The notes beneath the pieces are model-generated. The model ran no database searches. It had not been told where the DNA came from and saw only the letters and a program-made list of their open reading frames with translations. Position numbers and translations under genes: made by a program. This document shows, in pieces, positions 5,410-11,923 of a stretch of 11,923 nucleotides of DNA. The first letter of the stretch is position 1; the number at the start of each line of letters is the position of its first letter. The DNA is from Chloroflexota bacterium (GTDB lineage: Bacteria; Chloroflexota; Dehalococcoidia; Dehalococcoidales; JAUYDJ01): NCBI GenBank assembly GCA_030690025.1, contig JAUYDJ010000076.1, positions 1 through 11,923 on the forward strand, in the 5' to 3' direction.

Positions 5410-6648
5410 CTATTCCAGCGGAATCAGTGTCAACAGCTTCCGGGCAATCTTCGGGTACTTGGCGATAAACAGCAGCTCGTCTTTAACGAGCGGTTTTTGC
5501 GCCTCTACGTTGGCGTATCTGACCAGCTCCAGAATCTCGTTGGCCTCTTCCCGGTTCTTGAACGGCACTTCCATTTTGCCCATGACATGGCTGAAGCCGG
5601 ATATGCCGCTGTATTCTCCAGCGCAGATTTCCCGGCCGGTCTCCACCAGTTCCGGCTCGCCTCGGCCAAGCTCCTCGTAGTCATATAGCTCGTAGTTTTC
5701 CGGGTCCTTCAGCACGCCGTCGGCGTGAATGCCGGAGGCGTGGGCAAAGCAATTTTCGCCAACACCCGGCTGGTTGATGGGAATGGCTATCTTGAAGGCG
5801 TAGCTGGCAAAGTTGGCCAGCTTCCAGGCTTTGGACAAATCAATGTGATTGCCAAGCTGATATTTCTCCTGAAAACCCTTCGACTTCAGCAGCGCCAGGA
5901 CAGTGGCTACGAGGTCGGCGTTGCCCGCCCGCTCGCCGATGCCGTTAACGGTGGTGTTGATGTAAACATCCTGCCCGCCATCGATGGCCCCCCTGGCGCC
6001 GGCAATGGAGTTGGCTACCGCCATGCCGAGGTCGCCGTGGCAGTGAATCTCAATGGCCATGCCGGTGTTCTCGGCGAGGGCCTTAGCCGTTTCATAGATG
6101 GTGAAGGGGTTATCATAGCCGAGGGTATCGCAGTAGCGGAGCCTGGCCGCGCCGTGCTCTTTGGCCGCCAGGCCGAACTTGATTAGATAATCGAGGCTGG
6201 TCCGGGAGGCGTCTTCAGCATTGACGCCGATAGTGGCCGCACTGTGGGCTTTGGCGGCTTCAACCGCCTCGACCATCTCGCCGATGACATCATCCCTGGT
6301 CTTTTTCCCCTGGAACTTACCGATAATCATCTGGTCGGAAGTCGAAATCGAGAGATTGAGGTGCTGGATGCCGGGGACCAGCTTAAAAGCGGTCTCGACA
6401 TCGCTGGCGATGGCCCTCAGCCATCCCTCCAGGCGGATGGGCTTGAGCACCCCCATCTCGGCCAGCTCCAGGTTGGCCTTCAGGTAATAGGACTCATGCC
6501 GGGTGGTGGGAAAGCCGAACTCCGACTGAAAGACACCCATCTCGTTCAGGTAGAGGTTTATCATGGTCTTTTCGAGCTTGGACAGGCCGCGTTTCGCCGT
6601 CTGGACTCCATCCCGGTTGGTTACGTCAATTAAATAAATCTTAGCCAT
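5410..6648 (-). CDS. Homocitrate synthase / Re-citrate synthase-like protein (HMG-CoA lyase-like TIM barrel)
   Basis: This 412-residue protein belongs to the DRE-TIM family that condenses acetyl-CoA with a 2-oxo acid. The N-terminal metal and substrate motif is DVTNRDGVQTAKRG (residues 8-21; Arg12, Asp13). The metal histidines lie in IHCHGDLGMA (201-210; His202, His204), and NGIGERAGNADL (235-246) is the family GxGERxGN motif. GIHADGVLKDPENYE (306-320) marks the subdomain following the barrel. The long C-terminal LeuA regulatory domain of isopropylmalate synthase is absent. Proteins annotated as homocitrate synthase in Dehalococcoides were shown to be Re-citrate synthases, and no other lysine or nif genes are visible here, so an oxaloacetate-condensing Re-citrate synthase is a good candidate; homocitrate synthase remains possible. 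The ATG at 6648 has GGGGA 7 nt upstream. It is a single-gene unit with its own promoter and terminator. Confidence 0.87.
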   Translation of the reverse strand: MAKIYLIDVTNRDGVQTAKRGLSKLEKTMINLYLNEMGVFQSEFGFPTTRHESYYLKANLELAEMGVLKPIRLEGWLRAIASDVETAFKLVPGIQHLNLSISTSDQMIIGKFQGKKTRDDVIGEMVEAVEAAKAHSAATIGVNAEDASRTSLDYLIKFGLAAKEHGAARLRYCDTLGYDNPFTIYETAKALAENTGMAIEIHCHGDLGMAVANSIAGARGAIDGGQDVYINTTVNGIGERAGNADLVATVLALLKSKGFQEKYQLGNHIDLSKAWKLANFASYAFKIAIPINQPGVGENCFAHASGIHADGVLKDPENYELYDYEELGRGEPELVETGREICAGEYSGISGFSHVMGKMEVPFKNREEANEILELVRYANVEAQKPLVKDELLFIAKYPKIARKLLTLIPLE

Positions 6649-6693
6649 AGCTTTATCCCCGGTGAAATTCCCGTGAAGAGAGGTTACAGTTAA

Positions 6694-6722
6694 ATAATAA
6701 CATACGGCAGCGGTGCTGGCAA
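6694..6722 (-). promoter_or_regulatory. Sigma70-type promoter of the citrate-synthase-like gene
   Basis: On the minus strand TTGCCA (6717-6722) and TATTAT (6694-6699) are separated by exactly 17 nt; each box matches 5 of 6 consensus bases. Transcription would start near 6687, giving a leader of about 39 nt that contains the GGGGA ribosome binding site. Confidence 0.7.
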
Positions 6723-6783
6723 ACTCCGGCTCTCAGAGTTCCGTTCGGTTTTATTTGCCGCCGACGAGCTAGCACAGAACCAT

Positions 6784-6846
6784 GTCATTGCGAGAGCACG
6801 CAAGTGCCCGAAGCAATCTCCACCTTGCATCCATTGAGATTGCTTC
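6784..6846. repeat. Truncated GTCATTGCGAG-family repeat, copy 2
   Basis: The left arm GTCATTGCGAG (6784-6794) and inner inverted pair GAAGCAATCTC (6810-6820) / GAGATTGCTTC (6836-6846) are present, but the right outer arm CTCGCAATGAC is missing. A small GCAC-GCAA-GTGC hairpin (6796-6807) stands where copies 1 and 4 have the CCCGAT/ATCGGG stem. The gap between the promoter at 6722 and 6950 holds nothing else I can identify. Confidence 0.8.
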
Positions 6847-6950
6847 ACCAAACACAACTTTTCCATACCCAAAAATTGAGACCTTTGTTGAATTGACACT
6901 AGTACCTAATTACATAAGTCAGCGTAATGATGCCGTTGCCGGCTAGACCA

Positions 6951-7010
6951 CTCGCTACGCTCAGGATGACAGTTGAATTTGCGTCATTCTGAGTGTAGCG
7001 AAGAATCTCG
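6951..7010. repeat. Palindromic repeat of a second family (GTCATTCTGAG type)
   Basis: An imperfect inverted repeat of about 20 nt per arm: CTCGCTACGCTCAGGATGAC (6951-6970) against GTCATTCTGAGTGTAGCGAA (6982-7001), three mismatches, 11-nt centre. It is followed by GAATCTCG. Its right arm forms the last codons of the permease remnant on the minus strand, suggesting that the repeat landed in, or replaced, the end of that gene. Confidence 0.78.
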
Positions 7011-7577
7011 ATCATTACGCGAACTTTTGCCACTAAGCACTAGCCCGATAGTCTGTAGCCATTCGGGCATGATAAAGCGGGGAACAAAGCAACCACCCAA
7101 AGCCGAAAGGGTGAGCAGCAGGAGGACGGCAAGACCACCAACCTGAGCCTCAGTACGAGCCAAGGAAGCTACCGGGACCCCCAGCCCGGTGGCTGTAGCA
7201 GCCGCTGCCAGGCTAACCGCTACCAGCCCCGCAGGCGAATAGCCCAGGCTCATCTTGAACATGAGGCTGGAAACTCCCAGCATCAGGATAAGCTGCAGCA
7301 AGTTAATGATATAATAAGGCACCAGCTTGCCGGCTAACATGGCAGGCCGGCTCATCGGGGCTACCAGCAACCTACGGAATGTACCTTCACGCTTCTCCTG
7401 CATTACTGAGCCAGCCAGCCCCCAGTTCCTGTTGGATGGTGGTAGAGAAAGCACACTCAGATGTGGATTATATACAACCTTGACATTACCATTCTGCTTG
7501 CCGCCCACGATCAAACCTTCAAACACTATGCCATTTGAAGAGATGCGGTTTTCTCTATCCCAGGAGAACACTTGCAT
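6984..7577 (-). pseudogene. Remnant of an ABC-2 type transporter permease
   Basis: The open frame of 197 residues contains a clear permease core: EKREGTFRRLLVAPMSRPAMLAGKL, the cytoplasmic loop typical of ABC-2 exporter permeases. It is followed by hydrophobic spans YYIINLLQLILMLGVSSLMF, GLVAVSLAAAATATGLGVPVAS and GGLAVLLLLTLSALGGCFVP, then MPEWLQTIGL. Family members are usually near 370-400 residues. Here the N-terminal membrane helix is gone, the helix expected just before EKREGTF seems deleted (VYNPHLSV runs almost directly into it), and the C-terminus after LVLSG is repeat-derived sequence. No intact ATPase partner gene is in the window. The annotated 5' end also overlaps the start of the plus-strand gene at 7572. 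I judge it non-functional. Confidence 0.8.
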
Positions 7578-7967
7578 TGGAATGTGAAAAGTAATGACTG
7601 TCTACCAGAAAAGAAAATCAAGCAAGTCCTGGAAGGCTTTTTAACTTCTCAGGGATGGAACCCTGAAATTGCCTGGGGTTCTACTCATGGAATTGACATC
7701 GAAGCAAAACGCAACACGGACCGATGGATTATCGAGGTCAAAGTTTCGGAGTTTTCAAATCCCGTGATTGTTAATTCCTTCGTTTCAGTACTCGGCGAGA
7801 TTCTTCAGAGAATGAATGACCCGGGATGCAAATACAGTATTGCCTTGCCTGATGCGGAGCCGTTTCGTAGATTATGGGAGAGGTTACCAATCCTGGCTAA
7901 GAATAGAACAGAGATTACAGCATTATTCGTAAACCGTGCCGGAATTGTAACAGAGAGAGCCAAATAG
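7572..7967 (+). CDS. Small PD-(D/E)XK nuclease-like protein of unknown role
   Basis: This hypothetical protein of 131 residues contains a likely PD-(D/E)XK core: STHGIDIEAKRNTDRWIIEVKV, with Asp42, Glu55 and Lys57 in the expected strand-turn-strand order. An N-terminal helix (LPEKKIKQVLEGFLTSQGWN) supplies the usual flanking element. The rest (FVSVLGEILQRM, FRRLWERLPILAK) looks helical and well formed, without internal stops. The start is uncertain: TTG 7572 follows AGGAG (7562-7566) at good distance; GTG 7584 is an alternative. It sits between a broken permease and a transposase tail, and its base composition is more AT-rich than the flanking operons, both consistent with horizontal arrival. 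No methyltransferase, antitoxin or other partner is adjacent, so I cannot assign restriction, repair or defence. Confidence 0.62.
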   Translation: MHWNVKSNDCLPEKKIKQVLEGFLTSQGWNPEIAWGSTHGIDIEAKRNTDRWIIEVKVSEFSNPVIVNSFVSVLGEILQRMNDPGCKYSIALPDAEPFRRLWERLPILAKNRTEITALFVNRAGIVTERAK

Positions 7968-7999
7968 TCTGTTTCAATATCTACCTCAGTGTGCATTAA

Positions 8000-8266
8000 A
8001 GTCGTGATTACCTCGATGAACCCGAGGCCTTCAATCAAAAACTCATGGAATGCCTAATCTGGTATAATACTGAAAAACCGCATCGGGGTATCAATAACCT
8101 TCCCCAATTGCGGTTCTACTTAGACCGCTTTCTTAACAACCCCAAAAAGTCCAATATGTTATGGACGCTTACAGCCACTGTCCACCACAGCAATAAAGAT
8201 GCTAGAATTGTAATAGACTATCTATGGACACTAAAAGCCTGGAACTACTCGAATTCCCCCAGATAA
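8000..8266 (+). pseudogene. 3' remnant of an integrase-core (rve-type, IS481-like) transposase
   Basis: After a stop at 7997-7999 the frame reads SRDYLDEPEAFNQKLMECLIWYNTEKPHRGINNLPQLRFYLDRF and continues to NPKKSNMLWTL. The WYNTEKPHRG block is the C-terminal part of DDE integrase-type transposases; the catalytic DDE residues and the N-terminal HTH are absent. Homology probably ends near 8175, after which the frame runs by chance into the mutS2 start region and stops at 8266. No terminal inverted repeats are recognisable nearby, so only a scar of the element remains. Confidence 0.8.
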
Positions 8267-10572
8267 GGGAAATGCTGGCCGGGTTTGCCTCATTTTCGGC
8301 CAGCCGCGAGCTCGCTCTAAACCTGCAGCCGCTTACCGACCGCGAGTCAATCGTTCGGCTATTACAGCAATCGGCGGAGGCACAACATTTGCTGGCGGTG
8401 GAACCGAACTTCTCCATCGGCGGCGTCCATGATGTCCGAGAAACGGTGAAGATGGCCGCCCGCGGCAAGGTGCTCGAACCGCTGACCCTCCTCGATGTCC
8501 AGCAGACCCTGACCGCTTTCAGGCTGCTGCGTGCCAGCCTGGACAAGCTGGGCGCGGAGCTACCGCTGCTCTGGGACATCGTCAAAAATGTTACCGAGCT
8601 TCCCCAGCTGGAGAATGACATCGCCGCCTGCCTCACGCCCAGCGGCGAGGTAATGGACAGCGCCTCAACCAAATTGGCTGGCGTCAGGCGGCAACTTAGA
8701 GACACGCACCAGCAGCTGCTCGACCGCCTGCAGACTACCATGACATCGCCCCGCGGACGCAAGATAATACAGGAACCCATCATTACCGAGCGGGAGGGCC
8801 GCTATGTCATCCCGGTTAAGCTCGAGTTCCGCCGTGAAATCAAGGGCATTGTCCATGATGTCTCCAATACCGGCCAGACCATTTTCGTGGAACCCCTGGC
8901 CACTGTGGACCTGGGGAACACGCTGCGGGAGCTGACCATCGAGGAAAAACGCGAGATAGACCGCATCCTGGGTAAGCTCAGCGCCGAGATTGGCGCCTAC
9001 GAGGCGGAAATCGCGGAGAGCGTAGCCCGTTTAGCGGCGCTCGACCTGGCGCTGGCCAAAGCGCGCTACGCCCGTAAGGCTAAGGCCAGCGAGCCAGTCA
9101 TCACTAATTCTACGGAAAAGGTACTGAAGCTGGCGGACGCCCGCCACCCATTGCTGGGTGAAAAAGCCATCCCCCTTTCCGTGGAGATGGGGCGGGACTA
9201 TTCCATACTGGTGATTACCGGCCCTAATACCGGCGGCAAGACAGTGGCATTAAAGACCATCGGCCTGCTCAGCCTGATGGCGCAGTCGGGCCTGCCCATT
9301 CCGGCAGCGCCGGAAAGCTGTGTCCCTGTCTTCGACGGCATTTTTGCCGATATCGGCGACGAGCAGAGCATCGAGCAGAGGCTGTCCACCTTTAGCTGGC
9401 ACGTAGGCAACATCGTGCGCATCATTAATCAGGCCAGCGGACACAGCCTGGTGCTGCTCGACGAACTGGGCACCAACACCGACCCGGTGGAGGGTTCGGC
9501 GCTGGCCCGCTCGATTTTACAGTACTTCCTGGAGCGGGGCGCGCTGACCGTGATTACTAGCCACTTCAGCGAGCTCAAGGCCTTCGCCCATACTACGCCA
9601 GGTCTGCAAAACGCCTCGCTTGATTTCGACCCGGTAACGCTGGCGCCCACCTACCACCTCACGGTAGGCATACCCGGCGGCAGCAACGCTCTGGCCACGG
9701 CGGCCCGTCTGGGTTTAGCCGCGGAGATTATCGCCCGCGCCCGGGAGATACTGCCCCAGGGCAGCCAGAAGCTGGAGAGCCTGCTGGCCAACCTGATGGC
9801 AGAGAAGCAGACCGTGGCAAGCCTGCGCCGCGACCTCAAACGGGAAAAAGACGAGACGCATAAGCGGAACTCGGAGCTGGAGAAAGAGCTGCAGCGGCTG
9901 AGCGATGAAGAGCGGCAGGTCATCAAGGAGACCCGCGACCGGCTCGTGCAGGAAGTCGCCGAGCTGCACCGGGAAATCCGCCAGGCTGCTGCCGAGCTGC
10001 GCAAAGAGAAGTCCCGGGAGACCGTCGATAAGGCCAAACAGGCGGTCGCCGCCATGCGTGAGCGACTGGCCGGCGAGGCCTGGCAGGCGAAGTCAGACAA
10101 CAAGGCAGTCGAAGTACCCGATGATAACCGCGTCAAGGTTGGCGATACGGTGCGGGTGAAGGATGCCGACCTGCGGGCAACCGTGCTTTCAATCCTGGAG
10201 GACAGCGGGCAGGTCGAGGTGCAGGCCGGCAACGCCAGGCTCACCCTCGACCTCAGCGGCGTCGAGAAGATGGCTGCGGCTCAGGCTACTACCCCGAGCT
10301 TCACGCTGGTGAAAAAACCGGCGGCGCGCAGCGTTCCCGCCGAGCTTGACCTGCGCGGCAAGCGAGCCCATGAAGTTGAGCCGCTGCTTGATGCTTATCT
10401 GAACGATGCCTCGCTGGCTAACCTGAGCGAGGTCCGCATTATCCACGGCATGGCTACCGGCACGGTACGTGATATTGTCCGCGACCTTCTTGCCTCTCAC
10501 CCCCTGGTCAAATCATCCCGCCCCGGCGAGCGCAACGAAGGTGCCAGCGGGGTAACTATCGCCAGGCTGTAG
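8224..10572 (+). CDS. mutS2: MutS2 family ATPase/endonuclease
   Basis: This 782-residue protein has the MutS2 layout: N-terminal core and lever domains; MutS-type ATPase with Walker A GPNTGGKT (residues 333-340) and Walker B LVLLDELG (409-416); a charged coiled-coil region (about 520-620); a small beta segment (VGDTVRV, about 640-685); and a C-terminal Smr domain starting at LDLRG (708-712). It lacks the MutS mismatch-recognition domain. MutS2 proteins act in suppression of recombination and in rescue of collided ribosomes. The second Smr motif, usually HGxG, reads HGMATG (741-746), so its fourth position is Ala. The ATG at 8224 gives the usual MutS2 start (LELLEFPQIREML) but has no visible Shine-Dalgarno. 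Upstream sequence is transposase debris, with a TAGAAT at 8203-8208 as the only -10 candidate. Confidence 0.96.
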   Translation: MDTKSLELLEFPQIREMLAGFASFSASRELALNLQPLTDRESIVRLLQQSAEAQHLLAVEPNFSIGGVHDVRETVKMAARGKVLEPLTLLDVQQTLTAFRLLRASLDKLGAELPLLWDIVKNVTELPQLENDIAACLTPSGEVMDSASTKLAGVRRQLRDTHQQLLDRLQTTMTSPRGRKIIQEPIITEREGRYVIPVKLEFRREIKGIVHDVSNTGQTIFVEPLATVDLGNTLRELTIEEKREIDRILGKLSAEIGAYEAEIAESVARLAALDLALAKARYARKAKASEPVITNSTEKVLKLADARHPLLGEKAIPLSVEMGRDYSILVITGPNTGGKTVALKTIGLLSLMAQSGLPIPAAPESCVPVFDGIFADIGDEQSIEQRLSTFSWHVGNIVRIINQASGHSLVLLDELGTNTDPVEGSALARSILQYFLERGALTVITSHFSELKAFAHTTPGLQNASLDFDPVTLAPTYHLTVGIPGGSNALATAARLGLAAEIIARAREILPQGSQKLESLLANLMAEKQTVASLRRDLKREKDETHKRNSELEKELQRLSDEERQVIKETRDRLVQEVAELHREIRQAAAELRKEKSRETVDKAKQAVAAMRERLAGEAWQAKSDNKAVEVPDDNRVKVGDTVRVKDADLRATVLSILEDSGQVEVQAGNARLTLDLSGVEKMAAAQATTPSFTLVKKPAARSVPAELDLRGKRAHEVEPLLDAYLNDASLANLSEVRIIHGMATGTVRDIVRDLLASHPLVKSSRPGERNEGASGVTIARL

Positions 10573-10577
10573 TTTGT

Positions 10578-10677
10578 GTCATTGCGAGTCCCGATAAAAT
10601 CGGGACGTGGCAATCTCTGTCCCCATGCACCGGGATTGCTTCGTCGTCCCGATGCAATCGGGACTCCTCGCAATGAC
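10578..10677. repeat. Palindromic intergenic repeat, GTCATTGCGAG family, complete copy 4
   Basis: Outer arms GTCATTGCGAG (10578-10588) and CTCGCAATGAC (10667-10677) are perfect inverted repeats. Each half contains its own 8-bp hairpin GTCCCGAT/ATCGGGAC with a 3-nt loop (10588-10606 and 10646-10664). The repeat starts 5 nt after the mutS2 stop, and no separate intrinsic terminator is visible, so this folded element may serve as the transcript end. Confidence 0.88.
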
Positions 10678-10716
10678 AGATGAATCACTCTCAAATCAAT
10701 CGCATACCACCTGCGG

Positions 10717-10745
10717 TTGACAAGACATTATGTACCCCTTATACT
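10717..10745 (+). promoter_or_regulatory. Near-consensus sigma70 promoter for the small membrane protein
   Basis: TTGACA (10717-10722, perfect) and TATACT (10740-10745, 5 of 6) are separated by exactly 17 nt. Transcription would start near 10752, about 25 nt before the ATG at 10777, with a GGGAG ribosome binding site between them. It is the strongest promoter match in the window. Confidence 0.85.
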
Positions 10746-10776
10746 TAGCACAAAATAGACACACCGGGAGAATGCT

Positions 10777-11181
10777 ATGCGTAACAGGTTGCAGGACACG
10801 TTCGCCATAATTATTCTGGCCCTGGCTGGCTTTACGCTCCTTAGCCCCGCGATAAAAGACTTCGTTGCGGCTAACTCATGGATGCACTGGGTCATTCTCG
10901 CTGCAGCCTTTTTCCTGGCCGCGCTGTTTGCCGCCATGCTTTCATGGAATATCGAGATGGGCAAAGGCTTTCTGCGTATAGGCCTCATGGGCCTGGGACT
11001 GCTGGCCGCAGTCTGGCTTTTTCTCAGGGAATTCCTGGTACTCATCGCGCAACACGACTGGCTCTGGGCTTTTGTGGGCTCTTTTGCAACAATTGCCATC
11101 TACTACTTCGTGAAGGCGGTCAGGAATACCCGGCAGGCACAGCTCTACTCCGGGACACGGGAGCGCTTCCCCGAGAAGTGA
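10777..11181 (+). CDS. Small four-helix membrane protein of unknown function
   Basis: This 134-residue protein is unrecognised. Four hydrophobic segments are evident at about residues 8-26, 36-57, 65-90 and 95-113, each long enough to cross the membrane. They are joined by very short loops, and a basic, polar tail follows (KAVRNTRQAQLYSGTRERFPEK). With a short basic N-terminus (MRNRLQ) the positive-inside rule puts both ends in the cytoplasm. No catalytic or metal-binding motif and no signal peptide is seen. The ATG is preceded by GGGAG at 7 nt and by a strong promoter. It stands alone between the repeat after mutS2 and the rplU promoter, so context gives no functional hint. Confidence 0.82.
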   Translation: MRNRLQDTFAIIILALAGFTLLSPAIKDFVAANSWMHWVILAAAFFLAALFAAMLSWNIEMGKGFLRIGLMGLGLLAAVWLFLREFLVLIAQHDWLWAFVGSFATIAIYYFVKAVRNTRQAQLYSGTRERFPEK

Positions 11182-11224
11182 GCGACTCCAATTATCAAAT
11201 TGACTCATTATGCCCTCCCCAAAC

Positions 11225-11254
11225 TTGACGCCTTTACTCACTAAATGCTATGAT
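11225..11254 (+). promoter_or_regulatory. Sigma70-type promoter of rplU-rpmA
   Basis: TTGACG (11225-11230, 5 of 6) and TATGAT (11249-11254, 5 of 6) are separated by 18 nt. The predicted start near 11261 leaves a 20-nt leader holding little more than the AGGAGG site. No leader hairpin for L21 autoregulation is visible in such a short leader. Confidence 0.72.
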
Positions 11255-11268
11255 ATTCTTTTGGGTTC

Positions 11269-11274
11269 AGGAGG
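11269..11274 (+). promoter_or_regulatory. Ribosome binding site that fixes the rplU start
   Basis: A perfect AGGAGG stands 6 nt before the ATT at 11281. No ATG, GTG or TTG is in frame at a suitable distance, so this site argues that initiation occurs at ATT. Confidence 0.8.
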
Positions 11275-11280
11275 ACGGAA

Positions 11281-11658
11281 ATTTACGCTATTATTGAAAC
11301 GGGCGGTAAGCAATACCGGGTCACCCCGGGCCAAACGGTAGACGTGGAGCGGCTGGCTGTAGCCAGCGGCAGCCCGGTGGAGCTGGACAAGGTGCTGCTT
11401 ATTGCCGATGGTGATAAGTTGCAAGTGGGCACCCCCAATATTGAGGGTGCCCGGGTAGTGGCCACCGCGCAGGGCGAGGGCAAAGGCGAGAAAATCATCG
11501 TTTTCCGCTTCAAGAGCAAGGCGCACTACCGCAAAAAGACGGGACACCGCCAGACTTATACCCGGCTGCTCATCGACCGGATACTGGAGCCCGGCGCGGC
11601 CGCCGAGCCGGTCAAGAAACCCCGCCGTAAGAAAGAGGTGACGCCAAGTGGCACATAA
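11281..11658 (+). CDS. rplU: 50S ribosomal protein L21
   Basis: This is a 23S rRNA-binding large-subunit protein of 125 residues. The N-terminal signature [13 protein letters not shown] and the later [15 protein letters not shown] block are diagnostic of L21. A lysine/arginine-rich tail after LEPG ([15 protein letters not shown]) extends beyond the usual end of about 103 residues. The first codon by homology and by ribosome-binding-site spacing is ATT at 11281. The first in-frame conventional start, GTG at 11344, would delete the conserved N-terminus and has no Shine-Dalgarno. ATT is one base from ATG, so a sequencing error is the alternative. It overlaps rpmA by 11 nt, in the conserved rplU-rpmA order. 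Confidence 0.92.
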   Translation: MYAIIETGGKQYRVTPGQTVDVERLAVASGSPVELDKVLLIADGDKLQVGTPNIEGARVVATAQGEGKGEKIIVFRFKSKAHYRKKTGHRQTYTRLLIDRILEPGAAAEPVKKPRRKKEVTPSGT

Positions 11659-11911
11659 AAAGGGAGCCGCCAGCAGCCGGCTGGGGCGGGATAGCAAGTC
11701 CAAGCGGCTGGGCGTGAAGAGGTTCGCCGGCCAGCAGGTAAACGCCGGCACCATTATCGTCCGGCAGCGGGGCACCCGCATTCATCCCGGCAATAATGTG
11801 GGCATGGGTAAGGATTTTACCATCTTCGCACTGGTTAACGGTGTGGTCAAGTTTGAACCGACCAGCAACGACCGGAAAAAGGTCAGCATTACCCCTGGAG
11901 AAACAGCGTGA
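11648..11911 (+). CDS. rpmA: 50S ribosomal protein L27
   Basis: This 87-residue protein is a component of the peptidyl-transferase region of the large subunit. [29 protein letters not shown] and the [24 protein letters not shown] block are characteristic. The N-terminal tail starts directly MAHKKG, without the cleavable extension seen in Firmicutes; GG after KKG is replaced by AA. The GTG start at 11648 lies inside the rplU end, with AGAGG around 11635-11639 as its ribosome binding site, so the two genes are translationally linked. Its TGA stop overlaps the GTG of the next frame. Confidence 0.96.
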   Translation: MAHKKGAASSRLGRDSKSKRLGVKRFAGQQVNAGTIIVRQRGTRIHPGNNVGMGKDFTIFALVNGVVKFEPTSNDRKKVSITPGETA

Positions 11912-11923
11912 AAGAGAAGATTC
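11908..11923 (+). CDS. Start of a further gene, partial (possibly ribosomal protein L31)
   Basis: GTG at 11908 overlaps the rpmA TGA stop (GTGA) and is preceded by GGAG (11897-11900) at 7 nt. Only MKEKI is visible before the window ends. Many bacterial L31 proteins begin in a similar way, which fits a ribosomal-protein cluster, but five residues cannot prove it. Confidence 0.4.

Noticed and set aside
6690..6899. A 69-codon minus-strand frame ahead of the citrate-synthase-like gene
   Set aside because: It runs through repeat copy 2 and the promoter region; its residues come from the repeat arms.
6893..6921. TTGACA at 6893-6898 as a possible plus-strand promoter
   Set aside because: No acceptable -10 hexamer lies 16-18 nt downstream, and no plus-strand gene starts nearby.
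8063..8068. Perfect TATAAT as a -10 box for mutS2
   Set aside because: It lies within the WYNTEK codons of the transposase remnant, has no matching -35, and is 155 nt from the mutS2 start.
9651..10244. A 197-codon Ser/Arg-rich frame on the minus strand within mutS2
   Set aside because: The composition is typical of an antisense shadow of a coiled-coil gene; there is no ribosome binding site or family motif.

Overview
The window reads as a moderately GC-rich bacterial chromosome segment from an anaerobe. The best guess is an uncultured Chloroflexota, possibly class Dehalococcoidia. The support is anaerobic acyl-CoA chemistry (a 2-hydroxyacyl-CoA dehydratase/benzoyl-CoA reductase type module and a B12 acyl-CoA mutase), a homocitrate/Re-citrate synthase-like protein of the kind described in Dehalococcoides, and intergenic GTCATTGCGAG-type palindromic repeats. 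The taxonomic guess is inference.

Region 1 (1-4687, + strand) is one tightly packed operon whose promoter lies outside the window. It holds the end of an HgdB/BcrB-like subunit, two different BadF/BcrA-type ATPase (activase) proteins, an endonuclease III-like DNA glycosylase, and the large and small subunits of a B12-dependent acyl-CoA mutase. Neighbouring genes are 22 nt apart or less, and two pairs overlap by 8 nt. Both mutase subunits differ from classical methylmalonyl-CoA mutase at positions known to matter for substrate, radical or cobalamin handling, so the true substrate is open. This is the most interesting part of the window.

Region 2 (4684-6722, - strand) holds a MaoC-type (R)-enoyl-CoA hydratase, tail to tail with the mutase operon over a shared CTAG, and a homocitrate/Re-citrate synthase-like gene with its own sigma70-like promoter and an intrinsic terminator. 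Repeats lie between them.

Region 3 (about 6720-8220) is a decay zone: truncated palindromic repeats of two families, a broken ABC-2 permease, a small PD-(D/E)XK nuclease-like gene that may be intact, and the 3' tail of an integrase-type transposase.

Region 4 (8224-11923, + strand) is housekeeping: mutS2, a long palindromic repeat, a small four-helix membrane protein behind a near-consensus promoter, then rplU-rpmA and the first codons of another gene. The rplU gene appears to start with ATT.
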